Made by a program: the position numbers and the translations under genes
NCBI GenBank assembly: GCA_051453625.1
Contig: JBOZIK010000001.1
Coordinates: 233,351,476 to 233,415,475, forward strand
Length of the DNA stretch: 64,000 nt
Origin: Welwitschia mirabilis
Lineage: Eukaryota; Gnetophyta; Gnetopsida; Welwitschiales
Direction of reading: 5' to 3'
Notes under the pieces: model-generated
Database searches by the model: none
The model's input: the letters and a program-made list of their open reading frames with translations, nothing else
Told to the model about the DNA's origin: nothing
Part shown: one piece after another, positions 35,369 to 46,606 of the stretch
How the letters are laid out: every line of letters begins with the position of its first letter
How positions within the stretch are numbered: position 1 is the first letter of the stretch

Positions 35369-35386
35369 TGGTACCATTGCTGGGGA
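35369..35386 (+). promoter_or_regulatory. E5 primer-binding site (tRNA-Asp type)
   Basis: TGGTACCATTGCTGGGGA begins three bases after the LTR. It matches the Athila-type site TGGCGCCGTTGCCGGGGA at 14 of 18 positions. All four differences are C-to-T or G-to-A changes at its three CpG sites, as expected for methylated DNA. Confidence 0.85.
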
Positions 35387-36387
35387 AGGCCACAAGGAGC
35401 TAGAGAATTATCACTAACCAAATAAGTACCTTAAATCTTTTATTTAGATTATTTATTTGAATTAGTATTGTATTTTTAGTGAAACTTAGAATAGGTTTAC
35501 TTTAACAAACTTTTATTTTCCAAAATTTTTTTAGGGACCCTGTCATTCTCTCTATTATTCTAACAATATTGGATACAATAGTTTTCAAATTTTAAAATTA
35601 GTTTTTATTTTCATAATTTTTCTAGTTCAATAATAAAAGTACCGTTGTCTCATCTATCATGTCCATGACAGATTAGATGACAGTCTTTTTTTCCTGACAG
35701 TCTGATTTTTTTGAATTTCATTAATTTTTTTTAAGAGTTGATTTTTTATTGTTTCCCTTGTTATCTCCATAACAAGGTGGACGATGTTCTGTAGTTTTTT
35801 ACTTTGGTTTTCTATTTTTTATCTATCCATGTAGGATATGGTGAATTCTAATAGAAAGATGAAATACTAGTAGGATAGGCACTTAATTAAAGGATATATC
35901 CGAGAAGCATTATTCAAATTCAAGCAAAAATCCAAGTACATACATCATAGATATGCAAGTTCTAAAATTTATTTTTCTATTTTTATTATTTTAAATTTAG
36001 ATTTTCCTTTCTCTCTGTAGTTATTCTATTAGTTATTTTCACGATAATTATAGTAATAGCGATTCCACATCTTTTGAGTGTTAAAGATTCATAATTTTGA
36101 TAAAATGATGATCCATCAAAGAAAACAGAGCTTGTTCTTCATTGTATTCTTATCTTTCTTACCATCTTAAATTAAAATATCTTATTCCATTCTCCTCACT
36201 TACTTCAATAAATAGTAATAAAAGGACAATTGCAAAATTGCCTTGTAAAAGGAGAAAAAACTTGCAAAATGATAATAACAATATTAAGAAAAGACTTTGA
36301 GAAATTTATGCTGAAACAGGGAGACCATCACAAAATAATGTTGAGAATAGAAATTGGGCCCCTTCCTCTTTTCAACATTCTTATTAT
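35387..36387 (+). other. E5 leader region
   Basis: Between primer site and the first ORF copy. No clear gene. The open frame 36230-36520 starts here and overlaps copy A, but out of its conserved frame. A motif similar to CTATCATGTCCATGACA (about 35659) also occurs inside the LTR near 34241, suggesting internal duplication. Confidence 0.45.
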
Positions 36388-37742
36388 TTTCCCTCTTCTT
36401 TTTAAACCTCATATAGAAATGATAATGAAGGTTTTCCATATTTTAGGGATTCCACCTCATTTAAACAAATTTTTTACAATCATTTGTATCAATTCCAATC
36501 ATTCCCATGCATTACTATGAAACTGAATCATCCTTATGAACTATTATGAGGAAGAAAATGATCCTATGCAAGAAATTACTGATGAAATAAAGAACCACCA
36601 AGAACATATCAATAAAAGACTAGACAAGACTAATCAAAACTTAGAAAATTTGATTGAAATCTTACAATAAATACCAATACATATTCAAGAATATTTTACA
36701 ACACAACACCCTCATAACTCTCCTACTTCATTCTACCTTAAGAAAAATGAAGAAAACTTAGAAATAAATGATGATGATTCTTGCTTTTCACTTGAACTAA
36801 AATCGTGGATCAAACTTCAAGATCCTACTCATTCGGAGATGAGCAAAGAAAAAATAATAATAACATAACCCAATCTTTCAACAATCGAGAAGAGGATGAC
36901 CATTTTGTAGCGGATGATATTTAAGTATTAGATTATATCCCTATCATACATTTACTATATGATAATCGAGATGAGGAATCCATTCATAAAGAATTTGAAA
37001 ATTTTTTAATCAATAATGTAGATGATGCTTTTATTTCTCTTGATAATATTTTTGATAAATCTAATAACCTAAAGAATGAAAGCAATACTCAATAAGAGAA
37101 GGAAGATTACCAACAATGAAAAGAAAAGTAAAGAAAAAATCCAACCAACTAATGATTAAGTTAATAGTGAAGAAACTGATCACAATGAGGGACTCATAGG
37201 GATTTATTCAAATTTCATAGAGGATAGAATTATTCATTTTACCCATACTTCTACATCCTTTCCACCTATGCCTTCATGTATAATTTCAAATCACATCATT
37301 CCTTTCATTTCTACTTCCACTTTCCCCTTATCTTATGACTTTGATAAGGATAACCTTTCTCCATCTCTTTCCATTAAACCTTCATATAATTCTCAAGGCC
37401 ATGTTCCTTTCCTTAACTCTTATAAGACCCATAATTTTGAAGATTCTATTTCTCTTATCTCTTAATCTTTTCCTTTTAAAAATCCATGTGATACTACAAG
37501 TAACATCCTTTATTCATCTAGCTAGTTCACTTTACCTTGTGCTTTCGATGATTATTCTTTTCAAAAGTTTTATGTAAACTATCTTGGAATTTTGAATTGG
37601 GTAAGCCTTATATTATTGATAATAATCTATGCTTAGAGTTAAATCTTAAAGAGCTTTTCCATCTTATTCAATGTTCTCAAAAGCCTTTAAAGACTTCTTG
37701 GATCCCTTCTTTAAGTTGTACCTTAAATGAATTATATAATGA
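36388..37742 (+). pseudogene. E5 unknown acidic ORF, copy A
   Basis: Not a protein I recognise. The best frame reads a Phe/Ser/Tyr-rich start, then YEEENDPMQEITDEI. A likely coiled coil ending DKTNQNLENLIEIL follows (about 36540-36668). Next is an Asn/Asp/Glu-rich part, ITQSFNNREEDDHF (about 36860-36910), then VDDAFISLDNIFDK. The open frame at 37268-37465 comes last. Stops are mostly TAA/TAG where copy B or the frame suggests Gln. It may be a rapidly evolving Gag-like protein. Copy A ends at a gap. Confidence 0.5.
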
Positions 37743-37842
37743 NNNNNNNNNNNNNNNNNNNNNNNNNNNNNNNNNNNNNNNNNNNNNNNNNNNNNNNNNN
37801 NNNNNNNNNNNNNNNNNNNNNNNNNNNNNNNNNNNNNNNNNN
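37743..37842. other. 100-N assembly gap between E5 ORF copies
   Basis: Copy A stops at AATTATATAATGA and copy B starts at TTTCCCTCTTC, which is the start point of copy A. The scaffold therefore steps back by about 1.35 kb across the gap. Confidence 0.95.
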
Positions 37843-39174
37843 TTTCCCTCTTCTTTTTATACCTCACAAAAAAATGACAATGAAGATTCTCCACATTTTA
37901 AGAATTCCACCTCATTTAGACAAACGTTTTATAATCCCTTTGATCAATCCCAACCATCTTTCATGCATCACTATTAAGAAGAACCATCTTCCATGATCTA
38001 CTACAAGTAAGAAAATGATCCATTAAAGAAAATGATTGACAAAATGAATAAGAACCAATCAACCACCAATAAGGACTTAGAAAATTTAGTTAAAATCATG
38101 CAACAAATACTATTACAAACTTAAGGTTCTTTTAGCACATAACATCCTTAAAACTATCCTACTTCATCCTACCTTCAGGAAAATGAGGAGAACTTAGACA
38201 CACATGATGATTATTCTTACTTTCAAATAAAAGATGAAATCTTGGATCAAACTTCAACATCCTATTTAGTAAAAAATGAGAAAAGGGGAGATAATAATAA
38301 CTCAACTCAATCTTTCAATAATCAGGATGAGGATGACCATTTATTATATGATGTTATTGAGGTATTAGATTATATTCCTACCATCCATTTACTGCTAGAC
38401 ATCTAGATGAGGAATCCAATCATGGAAAAACTGAAAACTTTTAATCAATGATGAGGATGATGCTTTTATTTCTCTTCATAATTTTTTAAATGAATCTAAT
38501 AACTTAAAGAATGAAATCAATAGTTAATAACATAAGGAAGATATAGTTACAAACAATGATGAGTAAAGTGAAGTAACAACCCATCCAAGTAACAACAAGA
38601 ATAATAGTGAAGAAAGTAAATACAATGAATGATCCATAGAGATTTATTCAAACTTCATAGAGGATAGACTTATTCATTCTATCAATACTTATACATCTAT
38701 GCCTTTATGTATAATTTCAAATCATATCCTTTCCTCCACTTCTACTTCCACTTTCACATTATCTTATAATCTTGATCATGATAATGTTTTTCCATCTCTT
38801 ATAATTAAGCCTTTATATAATTCTAAAGGCCATGTTTCTTTCCTTGTCTTTCATGAAACTCATAATTTTAAAGAGTCTATTTCTTCTATCTCTCACTCTC
38901 TTCCTTTCAAAAATCCATGTAATCCTTGAAGTAACATCCTTTCTTTTCCTATGAAGTTTACTTTACCTTATTCTTTTAATGATTATTCTTTTTAAATGTT
39001 TGACTTGGAATATCTTGGAATTTTGAATTGGGCTAAACCTTATTCTCTTGATGATAACCCATGATTATAGTTAAATCTTAAGGAGCTTCTTAATCTTGTT
39101 AAACATTCTAAAAATACCTTAAAAACTTTTTAGATTCATTCCTTGAGTAGTAGCTTAAATGAATTATATAATGA
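37843..39174 (+). pseudogene. E5 unknown acidic ORF, copy B
   Basis: Colinear with copy A over its full 1.33 kb, differing by about 20 % in the first 130 bp by eye. Its frame keeps the same blocks: SQKNDNEDSPHFKNSTSF, then the NDPLKKMIDKMNK coiled-coil start. Next come the QSFNNQDEDDH block and the open frame 38699-38929. The matched blocks across copies show this was once protein-coding. It continues without a break into 39175 onward. Confidence 0.5.
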
Positions 39175-40027
39175 TATTCATGATTTACAATGTTTTAATA
39201 AGAGATTATTTATCAATGAAATTTGTCACTTCTTTATCTCTTATTCATATTTTGAAATTTGTGCTATCGAAGTTCTATCATTTTACTCTCTTTACCTCCA
39301 ATTGATTTTACTTTAAAATGATTATATACCTTTATGTTTTATCAATTGGTTTCTATTTGGTTTGGCCCTTATTTTTGAAAACTACAAGACCCGAATGCAT
39401 GTGTTACACAACTAGTTAAACCTCTCAATGGTTAGGTCCTTATCTTTAAAAAGAACTACATCTTTAAATGGCTCCATTGAAACTTTAACCTAAATACTTG
39501 GGAAATTTAGAAGTTAATGGATAGAAGGTTACAATCATTGACATATCTATCAATTTAACCTTGAATATGATAGAAGCACTTATTTTGGATTTTTTCCCCT
39601 ACCATTATCTAAATTCTTCTTTAGCCAATTCTTTTCATAAAAATCATGCTATTACTTGAACATCTTTAATTTGACTAATGTTTTACTTTATGAAGTTACC
39701 ATAATTAGTAAATATTTTACTTGGGAACTTTAAATGATAAAATTGGCTTCATCCAATCTTCAGACATTCATATGTCCATAAACTTCACTTTGAAGGAAGA
39801 TGCCTTGGTTCTTTTGTTCTCTTTCAAATGGTGCAAGTAATTATTTGTTTTAGCATGTTCTTCCTTGTTATTTATCTCCTCACTTCACTTTTATCCTTAT
39901 AAGTATTTGATCATGTAAAATTTACTTTAAAAAAATAAAAGAAAAGAAAAAGAGAAAGCAAGAAAAATAAATAACGATCATGTTCTTTTATGTTATATCT
40001 CAAAACATGGTCACCATGATGTCCTAT
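39175..40027 (+). pseudogene. E5 ORF downstream part
   Basis: Continues the copy B frame: HDLQCFNKRLFINEICHFF, then INWFLFGLALIFENYKTRMH and LNLSMVRSLSLK (about 39340-39460). No database family comes to mind. It ends in an A/G-rich run (39929-39975), as found before the conserved block in E2. Confidence 0.4.
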
Positions 40028-40168
40028 CACAAGCGCACAAGGGCAGATATTCCCAATAGAGGCCTTTGGTAGTGTGATATAGTAGCTATAAAAACTCTGT
40101 TGGGGGTTAGTTTTCCATGTTGTGTGGGTTCTTACTCCTTTAACAGTGTGTGCACTCTTCTCATCATG
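40028..40168 (+). other. Conserved post-coding non-coding block, E5 copy
   Basis: Matches E2 14785-14954 in order: AGGGCAGATATTCCCAATAG, a TTTGGTAGTGTG-like segment, ATATAGTAGCT, AACTCTG, GTTAGTTTTCCATG, CTTACTC and TCTTCTCATCATG. It is placed after the ORF and preceded by an A/G-rich tract, as in E2. Confidence 0.7.
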
Positions 40169-41734
40169 GTAGAATAAAATTGTACTTAGAGGCTACAGGA
40201 TCAGTGATGTTCCTGGTGTCATCAGAGGCATACTTATTTTCTAGACTCATTCTATTTACTTATTTATAGTACTTATACATGATTACTTTACTTCTTTTGG
40301 ATTCTAGTATTGTTAAGTTACTATTTTAACAGCTTTTTATCTTATCATTTATTATTTGATAATATTAGACATACTTGCATTTTCATAATCATTACCTATT
40401 CGAGTGGAAATTTATGAATTTATACATTATGTCATGCATCTTTATCAAGTGATTATATGATTTCTATCAAGGGACTTTGCTAGGGTAGAATTTTTGGTAG
40501 GTAAGCACTCTTATTCATGTTCCTAAGTTGTTCATTTTCATTATGTTTTCCTTAGTTGTTTTATTTGGAATTTTCAAACTCATTATCAGATCTTTTTCCA
40601 TATAATAATTAGGAATTGGTCATTTGGTAGTTTTTTAGTTGTCTTTTTATGTTCACTCATTATTTTTATAAGGGTTGTTTTTCTTTAAACACTTTTATTT
40701 AATGCCTTTTTTTCACTTTGATTGCTCTGTTCCTTTTGTTTTATGCTAGTGTTTTTTTCCATGGCTTTTGCTCTTGGTTTTGCATACATCCACTTCCAGA
40801 TCTTGAATACTCATGGAATTGGGGATACATTAGATGAATACTTCTGAGCATTACTTCCTTTCACTTAATGCATTATTATGTTCTCATAAGTCTCTTTCCC
40901 TATGTCATGTTTTTCAGGATGATTCTTTACTTTCTACCTTCCTTCTATTTTTTTGCTACTTTTTCACTACTTGCTTGTTGTTAGACTTTTTTAAATTTTT
41001 CCTAATCTGTTTAAACATATTATTTGAACACTGGTATCTTACAGCTATCATTTTCATAATAGATAGAATGATAATCATCCTTTTTACTTTGTATAATCCG
41101 AGATGCCTTGGTTTACCTAGGCGGGGCAGGATACCTTTTTGAGATTTTTTCTGAGATATTAAGCGAAAAAAAAATTTTTTTAAATTTAAAAGGATTATTT
41201 TGAACTTTCATGATACATATTTATGATGTGTTGTTTAGATATGATTTAATGTTACTTGAATAAATTTTATGGATATTATTTAGCAAGAGCACAGCGGTAC
41301 ACTTATTGAGTTTTTAGCAGCTATGTTTTAGATCATCTAAAGAAAAATAATGCTATGATTACTCTTGTACTTTGTCCTTATAGAAAATATTAATGAACTT
41401 TTATGCATTATTCTTTGAGATTATTACTACTTAAGTTTTACACATCATTTTTAGCATTACTTTCTCAATTTGTTCATACACATTATCATTTTCTAAACTA
41501 TCATTGTTACATTCTATGATTTGTTTATGTGTATGACATTCATTTGGTCTATTGTGATGTGTTTAAGTAGGGGGCTTATGAATACGTTAGTAATCATGTC
41601 AATTAATGGATTTTTGCTATCTATTCGTGCATGATAAAATTTAACTCAAATTCCATTTTTTTAGTTGCTTATTATCTTAGTCAAATTGGCTCATAATATA
41701 GTTAAGCACTTACTTTGTTAGGAACTGATAAGGC
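40169..41734 (+). other. E5 3' non-coding region
   Basis: No supported gene. The open frame 40834-41142 is Leu/Phe/Cys-rich with no motif and is probably chance. A short GC-rich island at about 41093-41135 (CCTAGGCGGGGCAGGA) stands out from the surrounding A/T. Nothing else is seen. Confidence 0.45.
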
Positions 41735-41748
41735 TAAGTAGGAGGCTA
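41735..41748 (+). promoter_or_regulatory. E5 polypurine tract
   Basis: AAGTAGGAGGCTA just before the 3' LTR; purine-rich, though less pure than in E2. Confidence 0.55.
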
Positions 41749-43113
41749 TTTTGCAATGCTAATTTGTAGGAATTTGATGGTATATTTGAAGTGGGGATAT
41801 TTATACAGGTTTGGATGTAATTCTAATAATTATAGAGAGTCAATGAAATAATCACAAAAACACATAATTATAGGCATAATTGGAGGCATTTTAGGCATGT
41901 TCTGGTACTTAGTATGTTGGAGGAATATTTTAATGATGAAAGAAGGCTGATTTACTTTACTTAAGGAGCTTTAGAAGGATGTTGTCCCTTACATCATTTT
42001 CATGAGAGAGGGAATGATAGCACTGTACTTACCTATTACAATAGCAACATGAATTGGAAAGTGGAGCCAATGAAGCACCTTTTCCAATGAAGGTGTTATT
42101 CCTAGGATTGTCTCCATAACATAAGGGATGATGATACAATTAGAGCCAACTATAGGGCTAATTGCAGAGTCAAAAGTTATTGAATTATTTGTTGTTATGA
42201 GGATTCATCCCTAGTGTCATCCCTGCGATAGTCAAGACAATAACTATTTTATATAATTGGGGCTGAATTATCTTGTAATGGGGTTAAGCACCTTACTTGG
42301 GCTACTAGGGTTTCTTCTCTGACTTTTAGGGTTATAATTCTAGAACTTTCTATGTAAACTATAAATACCCCCTCTTGTCCTCACTTCAATCAATCTTTTA
42401 TACCTGATACACTTGTGACTAAAGATTAAAGGATAAGAGGTCCATCCAATGGCTATAGAAAGGAGTTCCCTTGGTGCTACGATGAGTTTCTTCCATTGAG
42501 GAGCCACTGTTGTGTTGTAAGTGGATGTAAAGTTCTTAAATTAATCCAATTACTCTTTGAATCATATAATTGCTACTTTCACTTCAATTTTGTGATGTTC
42601 CTTATGGTTTACATTAATCATAGTTTAGAGTGATAACTCTATGATTTATCTAGATCATAAGTGCAACCTTTATTAAGGTTAATCTTAGTTAGTATTAGAT
42701 TTGCATTACTATTCCATTTCCATTTCACATTGCATTCTATATTCTACTTGGTAGATCTCATAGTTCATGTTGGTTAGGACAAGTTAAATACTCTTTTTAA
42801 TTGATCTGAATTATAGAGAAGCTAGTCCTTGTGACAGAAGGATTATGAACCAAGAGAGTTCATTTCATTTCCACTTGCATTTCATTTCCATCACTTGCAT
42901 TGCATTTACTTATGTATTTACTTTCTATTTTTATAAGATAAAAGACCAAAAACATCTTAGAAATCAATTCTGTAACTCTTAGCCTAGTGCCTTCATTGGG
43001 ATTATGACATTCAGATAAACTTCTTTCTATATTAGTGTGTATTTTCTGCAAGTTATTTGATTTACAGGTTTATTTTAAAGAAATTTAGGATTGCATAAAT
43101 TCACACTGCAACA
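41749..43113 (+). repeat. E5 3' LTR
   Basis: 1365 bp matching 33994-35365; its second base has changed (TT instead of TG). TATA box at 42360-42367. Ends CACACTGCAACA, followed by the target copy gggaa. Confidence 0.92.
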
Positions 43114-43118
43114 GGGAA

Positions 43119-43726
43119 ATTCTCTTTTTAAAAGCATGATTAGTGTGATTATTGAGATAGACCTTGATACTAATAACTTCATCTTATAAGTAGGAATCAC
43201 ATCCATTAAAGTACATCATTGGATGTGCCATATCCAAGCTAATCCAAATAAAGTATTTATGGAAAATGCCTTTTAAAGTAAGAAAGTCCTTTAGCTAATG
43301 TATGTTTTGTACTATTATCAGAATGGAAACTCTTAATATTATTACTAATTTCTTTTTTCATTTTTTTCTTTTGAAAATCTCAAAAATATTCAATGGAAAA
43401 AAATTTGAATTTTATAAAATATACCCTAGTCATATGTAGAAAATCATTTATGAAGGATATGAAGTAACAGTAGCCTTAATGTATAGGAACTAGCAAGGAC
43501 TATATAGATCACTATAAATGAGTAGAATATTTTCATCAACACATCACTTATTAGTAGAAAAGTGTTATCATGTTGCTTTACCCATTATAAATGCTTCACA
43601 TTTAAGAAAATCATGTAAAATTAAGAGGATAACCCAATGTCTATTTTCACTTATTAAAGTCAATGAACAGCAACTCAAATAGCCCAAGCAAGTATGTCAT
43701 GAAAGTAATGGAGAGATTTATTCTTA
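43119..43726 (-). pseudogene. E4 integrase, right of E5
   Basis: On the minus strand, DEVISIKVYLNNHTNHAFKK (about 43125-43190) is the conserved E-A-V...Y-x-x-N-R integrase segment. It joins in frame to the K-P-I-L-N-Y-L-H block on the other side of E5. Further upstream the core is too eroded to place catalytic residues. Confidence 0.72.
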
Positions 43727-43909
43727 TCAAACATGGCATGTAATTTGCACATACCCATCCATATAGCTCTTCATGAAAAGATTATAAGAAGCATTAAAAA
43801 TGTTAATGAAATCCTTTTTCATACTGATAAAGTCATATTTCCTGATTAATGTCAAAATAAAAATAAGATTTAACCTTAAAGAAGGAATATATAAAAGGTA
43901 AGAGAGCAT
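43727..43909 (-). pseudogene. E4 pre-integrase segment
   Basis: An open 60-codon frame reads YIPSLRLNLIFILTLIRKYD, the Y-x-P-x-L-x-x-N-L-I-S pre-integrase motif of copia polyproteins. It ends with MDGYVQITCHV. It is in the right order between gag and integrase. Confidence 0.8.
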
Positions 43910-44086
43910 TCACTATGAGAGAGAAGGCAAGTAAAAGTTGACTATGCCATAACCTTCCATGAGAGGAGTTCTATTTGCCAAGTAAACTTGACTAAAAAAT
44001 ACTCAACTTTCAATTGCACTAATATCTAAAATTTAAAATTCATCATGAGATATGTTTTCACTCATATGTACTATGAAATTCAAGTT

Positions 44087-44143
44087 AACTCTCATCTATA
44101 TTAGTGTGTGTTTTCTACAAGTAGTGTGATTTACAGGTTTTAC
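44087..44143 (+). repeat. Stray 57-bp piece of E5 LTR end inside E4
   Basis: TATATTAGTGTGTGTTTTCT, then GATTTACAGGTTT, closely matches the U5 end of E5 (43029-43075 and 35280-35330). It lies 1 kb outside E5, between the E4 pre-integrase and gag blocks, where copia coding is otherwise continuous. Its origin is unclear. Confidence 0.65.
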
Positions 44144-44149
44144 CTGACT

Positions 44150-45440
44150 TTGGAACATAGCATTTGACATTATTTAGAGAACCACAGTTATTAGAAACTA
44201 TACTAGAAACTATATTTACTTTGATTTGTTTGCAAGAAATCTAATAATAATTTGTAGTATGACCTTGTCTTTTGCATCATGAACATGGATATGTATTCTT
44301 CTTTAAAGCAACATTATTCTAATGTTATTTCATCTTTCATTAAGATTGAGGACATTGAAAAGTTGGAGCTATTTATTATTTCTAAGAATCTTTACTCTTA
44401 TCAGGATGTTTGATATTAGAAGGATGTTTATTTGAAAACTATTTTTTAGAATGGAATCCACTATGAGGATGTCATACTTTGAATGTAGCATTAGAAGAGG
44501 ATGTACCAAAAAAGTTGAATTATACTTCAATATCTATAAGGTCCTTGCTAAGTATATCAAAATTTATCTATAGTAGTTATTAACTATTATGCAGTGACAT
44601 GATTTACCTACATAAAGGTGGATCCTTCAAACAACATCTAATCAAGTTAATGTAATGTATGCATAATTAATTCTATGAATTAAATTCAGCAATCTTCACT
44701 CGATACCAGTCATTTGTGCAATTAACTATCACATATTTCCTTTCTTATAATGCAAGGTTTTCATGCTTGTGATGAGATTGATAAGCACCAAGTCATTCTT
44801 GAAATAGAATGTATTTTATAATTTGATAAAGATGGTGTAACTAGTCTTACTATGATCTATCAACTTCTGATGCTATGAAGCCATGTACTTTCTCATAATC
44901 TTTATTAACTTATTATTAATGGACTTCCAAGCATCTTCCTCCTCTAGAGGTTGAAGATGAACATATGATTTCTTAAACAAATTAGTGTTAAAACCATGTA
45001 TGCACAATTTTATCTATGAAATATGTAGGTTAATCTTCCTAACTCTAACCATTAGGGAGAGTGACTTTGATATTAGCCATGATTCTAAATGTTAAAACTA
45101 GTATAAATGAGTCTAATAACATTTGAAACTTACCCTCTGAGGTTGCCATAGTTGAAGTAATTAGAAAAGGAAATGACAAGTTATGAGGTAGAGTATATTT
45201 TTAGGGGCATCTTACTCAAATCCACAACTAAATAATGGATCTATCCTTCATACAACTAACACTCATCAACTCTAGAACGAAAATTATGATAGATTAAGGC
45301 AATGGTATAGTCAATCTGAAGAGTAATCTCATCCATATTTACAAGTTCAAAACAATCCTCCTTCTCTTATTTGTGTTTGATGAAAATTTGGTTAGAAGGT
45401 TGACAGTGCTATCAGTAAAAGCTCACAAAGATGGAAAGCA
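44150..45440 (-). pseudogene. E4 gag, broken
   Basis: A zinc knuckle at 44244-44285 reads CS*CKRQGHTTNYY. Spacing is C-x2-C-x4-H-x4, but the final Cys is Tyr and one residue is a stop. The capsid (UBN2-like) region should cover about 44600-45350 upstream; there I see only short matches. The start codon is not identifiable. Confidence 0.6.
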
Positions 45441-46417
45441 TGGAGTAAGAAAGTTAATTGTAAGGGCGCCACAGAAAAGAACATAGCACTAGGAGCTATG
45501 GCTAAATCGACAATAGCAGGAATACAAAGAAGCATACGTGTTAAGTGTGGGAACTCCAGAACGTAGGTGATGCCACTACTACTTATTCCATAATATTCTC
45601 AAAAATGTAGAATTATAGGCTAATGATGCTACAAAAATTGGCTGATAAAACTATAAACAAGGCTACGATTGCAGGCAGGGTGGTGGTTGTATTCGCGGTG
45701 ATAATGGCTGAAATTACAGCATGTAAAATACTAGGCACACTAATCGACCGAATTCGCTGGGACAGCACACAGCCTGAAATTCGAAAGTGTGCTGTTGATT
45801 GCTGCAGTGGCAAACATAAGACTAAAACAACTCTTTCGATGGAAGTAACATATTGGTCTACTATGCAAAAGATGTGCAAATGAAAGAAAAGCAGATCACT
45901 TGTGAATAAGAAGGTTTTACGCGATGTCCATTACAGAACTCCACCATGAACAACCAATCGTTTATGTGGCTACAACAGCACCTTCGTCGGATCTTCTGCA
46001 ATATTTTTGGTTCTTCTTTAATGTTCTAAACCAACAATGCAACTAAACGCAGCATTAAGAATAAAATATCAGGGCCAGCAGTGGACAGCATCGATAGTGG
46101 AAGCAACAGTAGTACACAGCGCAAAAAATGCATGATTGAAGAAGCTTGAAGAAGACAGCATGCTGTAAATAGCTTAAACAAAGCAAAAATAAAAGCATCT
46201 TCAAAATTTGCCACTAAACTTTATTTTTCTTTTAGAAGGCACTCAAATAAGGCTTAAACAAAACTCAAATAAAGCATAGTAGGGTAAACTATACTTAAAA
46301 ACATAAATAACACTTTAAAAAAAATGTATGCAAGTCTTAAGTGTAAGAAACAGATCTAGTGGAAATCCAAATCCATGACATGGAAAGGCATGCAAAGGGA
46401 GCAATAAGCCACCAAAG
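45441..46417 (-). other. E4 leader with unusual base composition
   Basis: Between the 5' LTR and gag. It is clearly richer in G/C than its surroundings and keeps CpG dinucleotides (for example CGACC, CGCTGGG, CGCGATG and CGTCGGATC) that are rare elsewhere. Two overlapping open frames, 45623-45883 plus and 45613-45879 minus, cover nearly the same 260 bp; another is at 46026-46214 minus. None has a known motif. It may be captured host sequence or a leader that escaped decay. Confidence 0.5.
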
Positions 46418-46601
46418 TGTCAAAACCCCTTGAGAAAAAAGAGCAAGAAAACCTTAGCCTCAGATTTCCCAAAAAATGATTTTATTTTTCCTTTTATTTT
46501 GACATCATAGCTTTGCCTAAGCACACCCAACTAGGCTTCCACTAGACATTTTACTTTTCTTTAAGTGTAGTACCACAATGCAACTTATTAGTGCTCTAGA
46601 A
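46418..46601 (-). repeat. E4 5' LTR
   Basis: 184 bp matching 32616-32805, plus-strand start TGTCAAAACC. The adjacent coding-strand sequence CTTTGGTGGCTTATTGCTCC is where a primer site should be but matches no standard tRNA end I know. Target copy aaagt follows. Confidence 0.78.
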
Positions 46602-46606
46602 AAAGT

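Larger units (their letters stand above)
33994..43113 (+). mobile_element. E5: LTR element with no recognisable polymerase, nested in E4
   Basis: Complete from end to end: 1372-bp and 1365-bp LTRs, exact gggaa target duplication, tRNA-Asp-type primer site at 35369 and a purine tract before the 3' LTR. The terminal inverted repeat is TGTTGTGAT/ATCACAACA. The 6.4-kb interior holds two tandem diverged copies of an acidic ORF of unknown function and a conserved non-coding block. I found no protease, RT, RNase H or integrase motif on either strand. It is best seen as a large non-autonomous derivative of an Athila/Tat-side gypsy family mobilised by relatives. LTR divergence is about 12 % over the last 330 bp by eye. 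Confidence 0.88.
32616..46601 (-). mobile_element. E4: short-LTR Ty1/copia retrotransposon, carrying nested E5
   Basis: LTRs of 190 bp (32616-32805) and 184 bp (46418-46601). The minus strand holds a leader, gag with a decayed zinc knuckle, pre-integrase, integrase (split by E5) and the first part of RT. The rest of RT and all RNase H are absent: only about 0.4 kb separates the RT start from the 3' LTR. E4 interrupts E1 integrase. Short LTRs occur in Ale-type copia elements, but the lineage is not certain. All frames are broken. Confidence 0.82.

Noticed and set aside
40834-41142. 102-codon Leu/Phe/Cys-rich open frame in E5
   Set aside because: No motif, no matching frame in a relative, and T-rich DNA readily yields such frames; looks like chance, not a membrane protein gene.
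45613-45883. Overlapping sense and antisense frames as genes
   Set aside because: Neither has a motif or start context; reported as a compositional oddity, not as genes.
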